Under the pieces are notes generated by a model. The model had not been told where the DNA came from, made no database searches, and worked only from the letters and a program-made list of their open reading frames with translations. Shown here one piece after another: positions 48,045-60,783 of a stretch of 64,000 nucleotides of DNA. The DNA comes from Loxodes magnus (Eukaryota > Ciliophora > Karyorelictea > Loxodida > Loxodidae). How positions within the stretch are numbered: the stretch's first letter is position 1; each line of letters opens with the position of its first letter. The stretch spans positions 1-64,000 of the forward strand of contig CAMPDV010001044.1 in NCBI GenBank assembly GCA_946699065.1. Direction: 5' to 3'. The translations under genes were made by a program, and so were the position numbers.

Positions 48045-50249
48045 AAAATTATAGATATTATAAAATAAAGAAATGAAGTTTATGATAGCATTTGAAGAAT
48101 TATTTAATGAGTATATATATACTGTTCATTAAGAAAAAACAAGAATAAACACATTTATCTATATGAAGTTAGCTGTAAATAGGCTATTACAGAATTACTC
48201 TATCAAAAATTTCTTAAATTATAAAAGTTAATTTCTAAATTAATTTTATCATCAAACTATTTTTTCCTCATTATTGCCTATTTTTAAAAAGAGCTTATAC
48301 CATCCAGATACTATTTTTGATTTAGTTTTAAATCATCTTTTTAGAATTAGATTTTATTATTTAAGTAACTAAAAACTTAGAATTTTCTAGAAAGCAGAGA
48401 TTCTAATATTTTATTCATATTGTGAATTATCTTTATTTGACTATTAAATCGATAATTACATTTTATAATAATCTCATTAATTATCCTAGATAAATTCTTA
48501 TTTTAGAGCCAATAAACTTAATATATCAAGAGACCAAAAATAACTTAAAAATAAATCTTTTTATAAAATATTTTAGCTTTTATAATTAGTATGATTTAAA
48601 TAATAAGGAAATATTTAAAAGTATCATAAAGCAAGCTAAATTGTAAAACTTTTTCTTTAAGATTATGAAAAATAATTAAATTGTAACTAAAAACTTTAAA
48701 TATGCTACCTTTCATCTATATCTAAATATTAAACTCCTAATATCTCAATCTTTATTATTTTAATTTGATATTAACTTATTAAAGCAACCCCATCCACATC
48801 TGTATTTAAATTAAATATTTTGCTTTTCTTCAAAATGGATATAGCACTTTAATTTTTCTAAGCATGATAGATTCTTTTATTTTAATACTGGAAAGATAAA
48901 TTTATTTTATACCTATTTCTGCAATGTAGGTCTTTCTCTCAATTATATATGAAGTTATCATATGTACAAAGAATAATTTATAAGAAATATAAGAATAAAG
49001 ATAGATTTGAATTTCACTTAAATACAGTCTGCTTATATTTTAGTTACAATAATCATGCTAAATATGATATACTCAACTAAATTTAGTAGTAGATCATGAC
49101 AATATTTTTAATTATTTTACTGATATAAGATATGTGATATATATAAACGAATAAATATATCAATCCTACCTGTTTTCAATAAGCATATCATAAAGTCAAA
49201 ACTTAATAGAATCGAAGTGAGGTTAATTCATTTTTCCATGCAGTTATAATTCTCTTAGTTATAATTTCTTTTTAAAGAATAAAAAGCAAATATTTAATGT
49301 TTACAAAGAAAGGTTAATATTTTACATTTTTCTAAATAAAATGAAAAGCTATAAAGAATAATAATAAAAAGATACCAGGCTAATTATATTTATTTAGTTA
49401 TCTTTCTAAAATTTAGCAAAATTAACATAAATTCAAAAATTATTATTTTTCAAATAAAAAAAATTGAAGGTAAAATAATAGGAATTTTTTAAATAAAGTG
49501 CTTCATAATTTGTAAAATTTAAGTTAAAATCTAATAAAATTTAAATAATTTCCACAAAGAATGAGAATATTTATTTATATTGGCTTTATTTTTTCATTAA
49601 TAAATAATTAAAATAAGCAACAATTTAATTTGAAATGCATTATTATATTACAATACTATGAGAAATTTATTGTAGTGATTTAAAATAATTATTAAATAAA
49701 TACATTTAATAAATTAAAAATTTAATTGTTAAAAGTATAATTGAGTTATTTTTATTTTATTGAAGTTTTCAGTTCAAATAACTATGAATATAATAAACTT
49801 ATTATCTTCATTTAAAATGATATAAATCAGTTATTATTTTACAGTGGAATAGATATTTATCGATAAGATGATTTATTTTCCTTTTAGTTAATTGTTTACA
49901 AAACCACAACAATGAAATGCTAATTTGTCTTTTTTAATTTTTATAAATTGATTTAAAACTATTGCTGGTAGTAGCAATTAAAATTAAACTATTATCAGTG
50001 ATGCAAGTCACCAATTTAGTGTTTTCTTAAGTCTTTTCAAAAGATTTTTATAATGAATTTCATCATATCAGTTTTTAAAGATTTAGAATTTCTCTATAAA
50101 ATAGATCTAAATAATAATATAAAAACTAAGGAAAGGATTTTATTCCCTAATATGTTGTCTTTTTTATTTTCTAAGCTAAAGCTTTTATAGTTATATAGTT
50201 GTCATATTTTTAGAAGTTTATCAATTAACTAGAAATTAAAAATAAATGC
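48045..50249. other. Long AT-rich stretch with no recognised gene
   Basis: Over 2 kb of extremely AT-rich DNA. No family, RNA gene or repeat recognised on either strand. Confidence 0.45.
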
Positions 50250-51065
50250 TCAACATATTTACTATCTTCCTAGACTCTCCATTCTAAAAATCACTTTTTA
50301 TTATTAATTTTCTTACTTTTCCAAAAATACATAAATATAAATTACCTTGTATTATTATATTATATGAGGAAAACTAATAAATAGAAATTAAAAAAATTTA
50401 TACGACAAAAGTATTTTATAACGTTTTGCTATATAAAAAAATAAAAAATAATATTAGCAATATTTAACTAAGATTTTACATTTGTATGATATCAATTTAA
50501 ATAATAGAAAATAGGGATAACTTATAAATATCTACTAAAATTGAAGTAAGAGATAAACAAGTTTTATTAAATAAGTGATGAAAAACAAATAATTAAAATA
50601 TTAAGCTACAGGAATTTAGATCGCTTTTTCTTCTTTAATCTCGATTTAAGATTTGTTCATCTTACTAGTTTGATTTTGAAGATCCAATTCACTTCTAATC
50701 GTTTTATGGAAGTAATTTGATTAAGAAACTTCTTAAGCAGAAGATTGCTCTAAAATAGTTGATAATTTTGAGGGATATTCAGAAGATAAGTACATGCTGC
50801 AATTAGAAAGAACATTGTTAGGTGAAACGGAATCTTGTTCAATGAGAGTTTATTTAAATTCTCTTATTAGTTTCTATAATTACTGTTTCTAAGATTCACT
50901 TTGCTTTAAGCTCAACTATTTTTTTGATTAATCTGAGCTCTAGTCCAAACCTTTCTTTTCCATTGATTCGCTTATTACTATAGAAGTTCCTTAAGATTCA
51001 TTTCTTTAATAATCCTATTCATGTATGTACAAGCAAGATGCACATTTCTTTAACAAATTTTTCAT
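50250..51065 (-). CDS. Unrecognised MKxL-CxxC / KLSTI family protein, member 4
   Basis: Minus-strand ATG (51065) to first TGA, 271 codons; the conserved part ends near codon 150 (about 50615). N-terminus MKNLLKKCASCLY with the CX2C of the family. A Ser/Gln-rich linker and a helix (QKQQLQKLIREFKQ) precede YPSKLSTILEQSSAQEVSQS, which aligns with members 1-3 without gaps, followed by a HKTIRSELDLQNQ segment. It is the only member on the minus strand. The tail after codon 150 looks like AT-rich filler, so the functional end is uncertain. Confidence 0.6.
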
Positions 51066-51915
51066 TTTTTATTTTTCTAAAGATGTAAATTGAACATTAT
51101 AATAAATCTATTTAACTTTAAATAGGCATATTAGATAATAGCTATACCAAACACCTAACTAAAAGTCCCTTGCAATTAGTATTCATTATCATCTTACTAT
51201 TTCCAACTTCCCTCATTAACTTTTACTAATTAGCTTTGTAGTGAAAAATCTATATAATCAATGACATATTTTTGTAATTCAACTAATTTTTAAATTCATT
51301 TAATACTTAATAACTTATTGATAATTCATATGGAATAATACAAAACAGCTATTTACATTGTGTTAAGATCACATTCTTTATCGAATTGAATTCAAATCAG
51401 ATAATTGACATTTTGTATTTGGACTTATTGATCAACTGAATAGCCTTTGTATTTTTATTGCCAAATCGCTTTACTGATTATTTAAATTATTTATACAAAT
51501 GTTTATTGCCAACTATAAATTGTACATATTGCAATTAAGCAATAGATATTATAAAAAATAATTGGCTTTATTATACTTTTATTTCATCTAAAAGTATTTA
51601 AATTATCAAATCTATGCTCTTTTATCTTAAATTATATAAGATTAACTTTATATTTTTGCTCTTACTAAGTTTATTGAGAAGGTTTTTTCTTTAATTAAAG
51701 TCATTATTTTAGGACTGGTAATTATTTAAATTAGGCTTCCTTTTTTGCTTATTAATTTTCTCGAAAACTAATTTTATCTAATTTTTTTAATTTTGTCTGC
51801 TTAAATAAAAAATAGAATTATAATTGAGTTACTAGAATCATTTAAGATTATACAGCTTGAATAAAGAAATAAAAAGGTAATTATTTAGTTAAAATCTTAA
51901 ATAAGCTATGCTTAT
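51066..51915. other. AT-rich stretch with no recognised gene
   Basis: AT-rich DNA upstream of family member 4; nothing recognised. Confidence 0.4.
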
Positions 51916-51916
51916 T

Positions 51917-52318
51917 TAAATAAATCTAACTATGGAGTTCGTACCACCTTTTTAAAGCTAAGCTCTTTCAATATTAATATTAAAAAAGTGTTCTCATGCT
52001 TCTTTTTGTCATTCTAGCCGTTCAATGAGTCACATCATCTTCTCCAAATGGGGAATCTTTTTATTAATGATTATTCTCGAACCTTGAATCAAATGCACTA
52101 GTCTTCTTGAATAAAGACACAATGAGAATAGTAATTAAGTCATTAGGAAGCACGTCAGTCAAACGTTCGTACTGCTAACGGGAACTCTAGGGCAAGTTAG
52201 GCTTGCCTCTTCAGAGTTTGTTCACCCTTCTCCTTGGTAGTATCTAGTGACAGATTACTAAAAATGCAGTATACTCTGCACCAGATTACCTACAAGATCT
52301 CCTGACCGCAGCCGATAT
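51917..52318 (-). mobile_element. Divergent SINE-like element, structured and GC-rich
   Basis: The plus-strand left edge has TAAATAAAT followed by a stem-loop-like block (51932-51967, GGAGTTCGTACCACC...AGCTCTTT) that aligns position by position with the LINE1/SINE 3' end, though strongly diverged. The body (about 52005-52318) is much GC-richer than its surroundings. It contains an inverted repeat near 52188-52225 (AACTCT / GGCAAG paired with CTTGCC / AGAGTT) and, on the minus strand, AAGGTTCGAGAAT near 52080, similar to a pol III B box. No protein frame of its own. It looks like a second SINE subfamily or the remnant of a structured RNA gene that acquired the LINE tail. Confidence 0.5.
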
Positions 52319-52957
52319 TCATATTTTATATTATAAAAAAGGATAAAATTAAGTTTATAGTCTTAGAAAGAGTTTCACAGTTAAATTCTATTTATTCCCA
52401 CTCTCTCCTAAACTAAAGGATGTCGTAGGATTTTATTAGCCCTTCATCTTTGTCCCCCAAAATCCATTTTTCCTTCTGGTTTTTTTTCCACTTTTATTCT
52501 ATTCGTATATTCTTGAGTCATATAATTTTTTCTTTATATTTATCCTGTCCTTTTTAGTCAAATGCAGAAAAATCCTTCTTATATTTATTTCTTTCAATTT
52601 CTATTTTCCTACAACATTTTTTTCAGCAGGGATTCTTCTAACATATGTAGCATCGAACTTTTCTACGATGTAAATTTATCTTATTTGTATATTATTATTG
52701 ATATTCAGATTCGATTTTCATTGGGTTACTTAATTACTAATATAATGCTTTTTTAATTATTACTTATTATTATTACTTTTCTTGCAGATTTTTTATTTGA
52801 TATTAAAATTTAGAAAATTGGAAAAACATTTGAGGAACTTCATAGAATTATTTGTCAATCTCTTCCCTTTTAATTGCTTTTTTGATTAGATCCTATTTAA
52901 AGTTTCTTCCATAGATGGAAATTATAGATCGTGTTATTCAATTAAATTTTCTAGCAT
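52319..52957 (-). CDS. Hypothetical basic protein, 212 residues
   Basis: Minus-strand ATG (52957) to TGA (52319), 212 residues with one internal TGA as Trp. The C-terminal half is strongly basic and protein-like (RRIPAEKNVVGKQKLKEIN, KKTRRKNGFWGTKMKG). The N-terminal half is poorer. The frame is also open upstream to about 53130. The stop lies at the edge of the divergent SINE. No family recognised; the length is moderately unlikely by chance. Confidence 0.35.
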
Positions 52958-53262
52958 TTTTTAAACTTTTCTATCCTTTGTCTTTGTTATTTTAATTCGT
53001 ATTATATATTTCCTTATTCGCTTTTGCGCGGATTATGAGTATACTTTAATATATTATATTCTTAAACTTAATAAGGCTCTTATTCAGTTAGATTAGATTA
53101 TTATTCTTTTCTTTTAAAGAATGAACCAAGAGAGGACTATTTCTTAGGTGCAATTTTATTTTTTTATCATTATAAATATATTAAAGCAAACAGAACTTGA
53201 ATTAATTTTTTGGAAATTCACTACAATTTTTATCTGATTTTTCCCTATTAAATTTCTATTAA

Positions 53263-54225
53263 ATATCTTTTTAAGATATAATAAAAAAATGGAAGGATTC
53301 ATAAAGAGGTTTCTACACCACCTCTAAAAAGTTGGAGAGGAAACTTGAATCAAATCTTGGATAGTCTTCTTTCCCTTAACCCTAACCTTTTTCTTAATTC
53401 TAACAACCTGAAGAGGAACAGAAACAAGCTCAGAAGACAACGCATGAGATAACTCCAACCTCAGAAGAGAAGCCCAGAAACCAGATGAAGTTCGCTCTGC
53501 ACCAGGAGGTCTCAAAGTTCAATCCTTCTGACCAGATGAACATGGAACAGCTCATCAAAATGGTACTAAACCTCCAGGAAGAGGTTAGGAAACTGAGAAA
53601 GGACAATGAGAAACTGATGGAAAAATTCAACCTAGCGGAAGGAATAGAATCCAGACTTATGTCCTAAGAAAGAGAATTAAGCGCTTTCTGAAACATATCT
53701 TAAGACCAGAGTAACTAATCCTAAAATTAACTTCAGAAACAATCTGATATGAGTATTAGACTGGAAATACTAGAAAAGAAATTAGATGAACAAAGGGGAG
53801 ATCCAATGATGATTGAAGAGACCAATAGGAAGACTAAAGTTAAACTCCAAAAAGTAGTGAATAAATGTTACTACTGCAATTCAACAGAACACTTATGAAG
53901 ACGCTGCAAAGAATTCCAAAATTAAAATCGTAGTACTGGAATAAATAAAGAACCATACAAGCACAGTAGAGGAAGAAAAAAAAATGTAGTAGAGACAAAT
54001 AAGAGAAAGATTATACTTAAATGAATAAGGATACATTTACAAGAGAAAATTTAATTAGAAATAAGACTAGATCCGGAAATGACAAGAGTAAGGGGAGGAG
54101 AGAGGAGTAGAGACATCTAAAACTTTATTTTTAAAACAGGAGCAATCTGATGTCCAGCATGAAGAGGTGAAAATCCTCGAAAATTGCTAAACTTAATTTA
54201 TCCTATTATTATATCTTTTTAAGAT
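53263..54225 (+). mobile_element. Gag-like ORF1-only retroelement, copy 2, with perfect 15-bp TSD
   Basis: Element at 53278-54210 bounded by the direct repeat ATATCTTTTTAAGAT at 53263-53277 and 54211-54225. Its long frame starts near 53291, without an in-frame ATG until about 53482 (MKFALHQEVS), and continues to about 54147. It encodes a Gln/Pro-rich N-terminus, the FNPSDQMNMEQLIKMV block, a coiled coil (QEEVRKLRKDNEKLMEKF, about 53573-53628), the SQERELSAFWNIS block and a zinc knuckle CYYC-H-C of CX2CX4HX4C spacing (53865-53906). A basic tail follows. The TGA between the knuckle His and last Cys must be read through. No RT domain. The 3' end is CCTATTATT. CCHC knuckles with a coiled coil are typical of LINE ORF1 and Gag proteins that bind element RNA. 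Confidence 0.85.
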
Positions 54226-55018
54226 CTTTTTGATCGCTACATTGTAGATTACACAAAAGCTGAAATTTTTGCAAATATCTAAATTATATTTGTTGAAAGC
54301 TAAAGGAATTTTGCTCAAGATTCTTAAAATTTAAGATAAAGGAAATATAATTTAATAAAAATCCGAACTATCATAAAGACTTTTAAAAAGTGAGAAATAT
54401 AATGAAAGGTATTTAATATTTTTTGAATTAATTAGTTATTATACTTTTTTCTAGACTTGTATTAATATATTAGCATTTCAAATTAATATAAGGATGGTAA
54501 GCATATAAAAAGTAAAAGTTATTTAACTAATAAACTTTAGTAATATAAATAAAAGATTTATTATATATATTTATTAAATTCTAAAATGAAATTTATTTTA
54601 AGTGATATGCAATGCTTAATAATAAGTGTAGATTTACTATCTATTAGTGATGAAAATATCAAATAAAGCATAATTATATCTTTTTTTTAAAGGTTATATT
54701 CTAAGAAAATTAGCCTTTTTTGCTTAATGAATGCTATTTATTAACTTAGAAATAGGGTATAGTTTTGTCTTATAATTTACTTTATGACTAATATTATTTT
54801 TATTTATCTCTATTAGTTCATTTCCATATTTATCAATCATACTCTCAGCATTCTAAATTATACTTAATTTAATTTTATAAGTTTGGATGGAATTGCAAGT
54901 TTTGTATAAGTATCTTATACAGAAACAAAGATATATATCTTAATTTATATATAATATGTATATATTTATAATTTTAGCTTTATATTAGAAATATTCTGAT
55001 TAAGCACTAAAACTTCAT
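54226..55018. other. AT-rich stretch with no recognised gene
   Basis: AT-rich DNA after the inserted ORF1 element; nothing recognised. Confidence 0.4.
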
Positions 55019-55297
55019 ATGATTGAATATGGTATTGAAGGGAATGATAAAAGGAACCTAAATACAAGTTATTGCTTTGGCTAATTGTACTTTTAGGTTG
55101 CTTTACGAGGTAGTATTGCCATTCAACTTTTTCCGAGAAGATGAGGCTTCGATAAGGACAATAAGAATCTAATCTTTCGCAATTTCTAAGATGGACTGCA
55201 GAGTCAATGGTGGCTTGGTATAGACTAAAAATTAGACGGAGAAGATTGATTCTCAAGCATAGTTTATTGTGAATTTATTATAGACTAAGATTAATGA
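55019..55297 (+). CDS. Small hypothetical protein, 92 residues
   Basis: ATG to TGA, 92 residues with mixed, globular-looking composition unusual for this DNA: RRWGFDKDNKNLIFRNF, then GLQSQWWLGIDQKLDGEDWF. Two of the Trp are TGA. The codons have a purine-rich first position, and local GC is higher than in the flanks. The minus strand also has a 96-codon frame free of all stops here (55256-54966) that is less protein-like. No family recognised. It could be an exon of a larger gene. Confidence 0.35.
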
Positions 55298-55439
55298 CTT
55301 CTGGAAATATAAAATTCTGTGCTCTCTAACATATTAAATTTTTTATTCCATCTCTAATTCTAAAAATTCAAAAAACATTAAATTAAATTAAAAATTTTAA
55401 GGTTAATGGAATGTTCCCTTAAAAGATTCATAACCCCTG

Positions 55440-55566
55440 TATTACCTTTTACAGGGTCTCGGACTTCCCGATGTCTCCACCCAAGTTCACTTCCGAGCTT
55501 TCCGAACGGTCTTGGAGTTATCTTCTTACGTCATAATTAACCATCCGAGGAAGGATAAAATATAGT
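55440..55566 (-). other. GC-rich dyad region resembling part of 5S rRNA
   Basis: Short GC-rich island. On the minus strand CTCGGA near the start can pair with TCCGAG near the end, CTCCA with TGGAG inside, and CCCTGT...ACAGGG forms a separate hairpin. Part of it (CCGTTCGGAAAGCTCGGAAG, then GGTGGAGACATCGGGAAGTCC) resembles the second half of 5S rRNA with about 20 nt missing. The same strand is also an open extension of the CCHC protein frame, so it may be a coding or 3' end part of that element rather than an RNA gene. Confidence 0.3.
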
Positions 55567-56193
55567 CAATTCATTTCAAATATTTTTTCTAATTTCCTTA
55601 TTTCCCTAGCATCTTCTTTAAAGATGATATTGACTGCCACATATGTAGCACTTTTTTTTGAAGTATTTTTCTTAAGTCATGGGTTGTTCTTCTATTATCA
55701 TTGAATCTTGATTTTTTTATGGCTATTAGCTCTCTAATTTCTCTAACCTTTGCTTAATTTCTTTAACTTGCTAAAAGGCATTCTCATATTTTTAAAAGTC
55801 TATTCCCTTTTATTCATCTAGTCTAACAATTTCGCATTCTATTTCTTGATATCTGTTATTAATATCCTATTTTATAACAAATTCAGTGCGTGGCTTCTCA
55901 TCATCCACATGATCTTATAAATCTTGTTATAATCTAATAACATAATACTCGAGATTCTCGACTTTATCAGTGTAGTCGAAAATAATCCCCACAAGTTATT
56001 CCTTGTTACAATTAATTAGTTGATTAAATGTATGCCTCTTTTTAGGAATTTTTGCAGGTAGTTATTTTTCTTCTGATATTTAGCAATATTTTTTCTTTTA
56101 AATCTTAGTTGGTCTTTGTTAATTTTAGTAAGATTGATCAGTAGTATCACGAGTAATCTTTTCGATAAGAAAACCTTTGTTCCAACTCTCCAT
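55531..56193 (-). CDS. ORF1-type CCHC zinc-knuckle protein, apparently intact
   Basis: Minus-strand ATG (56193) to TGA (55531), 220 residues, no intron or frameshift; an earlier TGA at 55576-55578 could instead be the stop (205 residues). Order: a Lys/Gln-rich N-terminus, an FDYTDKVENLEYYVI segment, an acidic helix, a coiled coil (about residues 130-165) and a zinc knuckle CYICGSQYHLQRRC with CX2CX4HX4C spacing (plus coordinates about 55608-55650). A SMIIEEQP stretch before the knuckle aligns with PMMIEETN in the elements at 37.3 and 53.3 kb, so it is a distant relative of their ORF1. It probably binds RNA of a retroelement. No RT lies beside it, and a (TTTAA)n-like run 3' of it (about 55376-55396) may be the element tail. 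Confidence 0.7.
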
Positions 56194-56199
56194 TTTTTT

Positions 56200-57930
56200 T
56201 AATTCAAAAAACATAATAATTTTAATTTACTTAATGAAAGTAAAGAAGCATAAATAAATAAAAAATAGTGGTTGCATAGAGAAAAATAATAAAGAATGTT
56301 CTAAAGAAAAAATAAAGAGATAGTATAAAATAAAACTTTTAAATAAATAAATTAATTTTAATTACTACTATGATTCTAAAATGTTATAAAGCAGATACTA
56401 TTATATATAAAATAAAAGTAATTCTTAATCAGAACCTTTATAAACTTATATTTCAAAATATTTCTAAATTTATTAATATAGCTTTAAAATAATTTAGGTC
56501 TATTAAAATCTATTTGATAGAAATCTTTTTATATCTTTAAAAAAAAATTCAAAGAAACTTTGAAATTTTATGAAACTAAAAAAAATTAGATTTTTTAATG
56601 TATAAATGATATTATAAAAACTAAAGAGAATATTAACTTATTAGTAAATTTCAAAAATTTATATTAATTAAATGGATTCTTTTAAATTAACAATTTGAAA
56701 AAGATTATAATTTAAGAATGTCTGAACTTTATGGAAGTGCTTGCTGAAATGTTAAAAAGGAAGAGATCGACTCAAGTTTGATTAAAATTGAAAATTCTTT
56801 ATCCTTGATATCATTAGAATCATATTATCCATCTAGTCTACCTCTAAATGTTCACTTAATCATATTTCCACACATACATTTTTAAGTTAGAAAGCAATAA
56901 AAATAAAGAAGAAATCTTTTAGTTATTTTTATCTTAGCAAAAAATAATCATTAATTTGCTGTTAGATCTTTCATATATAATGAAAAAGAGAAAGTTTTAG
57001 TGATTTAATAAAATTTCATAGCAATTTTGAACCTACTAATAAAAAATAATTATTATAAAATTAATTAGAAGATAAAGATAAGCTTAGAATTTGATTTAAT
57101 AAAGAGAATAGAAATGATAAGGATTTGAAACTAAAATATTATCAAAATCCTTTTCTTGAGAGTTGTCAAATTTTAATTATATTATTCAGTAGAAAAATTA
57201 ATAAAACAAATGTATAAAATTTATAATTAAAATATTAATAAAAAATTAGATTTAATTTAAAGTGGTCAATACATGCATTTTTAGTTTTAATCCTTAAAAT
57301 ATCATAATTTATTTTTAAATTTAATTATATGAAAATAACCAAGGAATCTAAGATAACAAGAAAGTCTCATAAGATAGTGACTTTAATTATAGAACGATGC
57401 ATAATTTTTATATTAATAATTAAGGTAAATTTTAATATTTCTAAATTCAAATTTATATAAAAATTTAAGTTTCTTATTTTCTTTAAAAATTGTTTACAAT
57501 TTTTTTTTCAGTCTGTTACAAACTATCATCCTTTATAGCTTATTAATAGGAAACTATAATTTGAAAAAATTGGAAAAAATAAAGAAAGGGATACATAATC
57601 CTAATTTAAATTTAATTACTTTTAATAGATATATATTATATCTGAAATTTATACTTGCTTGATTTCAAGTGCTCATTTTTCCTCCAAACTCCAATATTGA
57701 ATTGCTAATTAATTCTATCATACACATAAATTATTTGCTAGCTTAGTCTATTTTTTCTTTTTGAAGCTTCAAGAGATAACAATTTAAATTATTTTAAATT
57801 TGGGTTAGTTTTATGAAAGCATTTTCTTGTAAATATAAAAAGAAGAGAAATGAATAATTAAGTATCCTAAAATTTATAAGAAAATCTGATAAATCAATAT
57901 TTATTTGACAAAAATTGAAAATAGTTCTAA
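56200..57930. other. Long AT-rich stretch with no recognised gene
   Basis: About 1.7 kb of extremely AT-rich DNA; nothing recognised on either strand. Confidence 0.45.
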
Positions 57931-57932
57931 AA

Positions 57933-58669
57933 TCATAGTTAAGCTTGTTGTAATTCCTAAAGTCCTAAGCGCACATTATTTCTGCAAGCTGGACAAATAG
58001 ATTTAGTTCTTAGTCAGTCATCTATACACTACTAATGAAATATATGTGGACAGTTAGGTAATTTCCTAACTAGTTAGTTATTCTAAATAAAAAAGTACTT
58101 GTATTAAATCCAAGCAGATTAAGCATTCAGAATTTTAATTTTAATCATAGTTATACTTAGGAATGCTACTAAGTTCTTACAGATTCAATGGATTGCTAAG
58201 AATATGTTATACTAAGGGTCGATTTAAATTAAGGTATTATTACTCTCCATTCTAAATCATTCTGAGTATTCTTCTTCTCTCTATTCATAACTTAAATTTG
58301 TAATTTATTAGACGAACTAAAGAAGTTAGGAAAAAAAGGAATATTAATCAATTGATAATAAGCCATAGAATTAAAGTTCATAAAGGTTATCCATTTGGTA
58401 GCTATATTATAACTTACACATTTGCTTGCTTCATTGTGTTATAAGATCTATATAATTCAAAATGTTCCTAAAGAATTTCAAACACTTATGAAAGGAAATA
58501 TAACAAAGACTAATAAAAATTGAATATATGCTGTCAATCTCCTATTTAAATTTTATGTTATGATTTCCTTTATTATATATCCTATAAGCCTTATAATGAG
58601 TATTACCAAATAAACTCCTAGCAATCAGATATTTATAGGTTCCTTGCAATTAAATTTATTTCAATCCAT
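57933..58669 (-). CDS. Membrane RING-H2 finger protein (putative E3 ubiquitin ligase)
   Basis: Minus-strand gene from ATG (58669) to TGA (57933). With three short GT...AG introns removed (58291-58313, 58212-58243, 58083-58098) the coding length is 666 nt, 221 residues. The N-terminus has two hydrophobic spans (about 12-32 and 45-70), with PFISVW and GTFW motifs. The C-terminus is a canonical RING-H2: ECLICLDL, then LPNCPHIFHQQC, then IDDWLRTKSICPACR, giving all eight zinc ligands. The first ligand pair and the rest are in different frames, so the 16-nt intron between them is needed and is well supported. The other two introns (23 and 32 nt) are the simplest join but less certain. Membrane-bound RING-H2 proteins usually ubiquitinate membrane or secretory substrates; the target is unknown. 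Confidence 0.82.
58083..58098 (-). other. 16-nt intron in the RING-H2 gene
   Basis: GTACTTTTTTATTTAG. Its removal joins the first RING Cys pair to the Cys/His core in frame at exactly family spacing. Confidence 0.85.
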
Positions 58670-59207
58670 TATGAGAAAAAAAATCAACAGTACGAAGCAA
58701 AATGCAAACAAAAGATCTGCACAATTTTGAGACATTTTTTAAATAGATTTATCAATGAAAATAAAAAGTAAAGTATATTTATAGTTTCTTTTATATTTTA
58801 CATTGCTTCCTTTCTATGATACTCTATATAAAAGCTACGATTATATAGTAGCAATAGTTATAAACATTCTCTAACTTTTTTATCAGATAACTAAAAATAA
58901 AAGCTTCTGCTTTATTGTTAAGCGCTTTTAGTAGTTATTTAATTTAGAAATAGAATAGTGCAATAATTTAAATTAATAACTATTTAATTTTTGGAAATTT
59001 TTTATTTAAAAGTTCAATTGTTTGATATAAGCTTTTTATAAAATTTTACTTTAAGTTAAAAAGAAAAAATTTAGTTATAAACTGGTAGTTGAAGATGTAA
59101 ATAAAGAAAATTAAATCTATAAAATTGAAAAGTTTTTAGTTAATGAAGGAGGAATGGATAGAAAAATTAGATAAACAATTCATTATAAAAAGTATAATTA
59201 AAAGCAT
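58670..59207. other. AT-rich intergenic region
   Basis: Lies between the 5' end of the RING-H2 gene and the 3' end of the CDPK gene, both on the minus strand; nothing recognised. Confidence 0.4.

Positions 59208-60783
<1,576 letters not shown>

Noticed and set aside
52562..52756. 64-codon plus-strand frame rich in Phe and Tyr
   Set aside because: Antisense to the basic 212-residue frame and of filler-like composition.
54966..55256. 96-codon minus-strand frame without any stop triplet
   Set aside because: The plus strand (55019-55297) is more protein-like in codon pattern; at most one of the two is real and neither has a known family.
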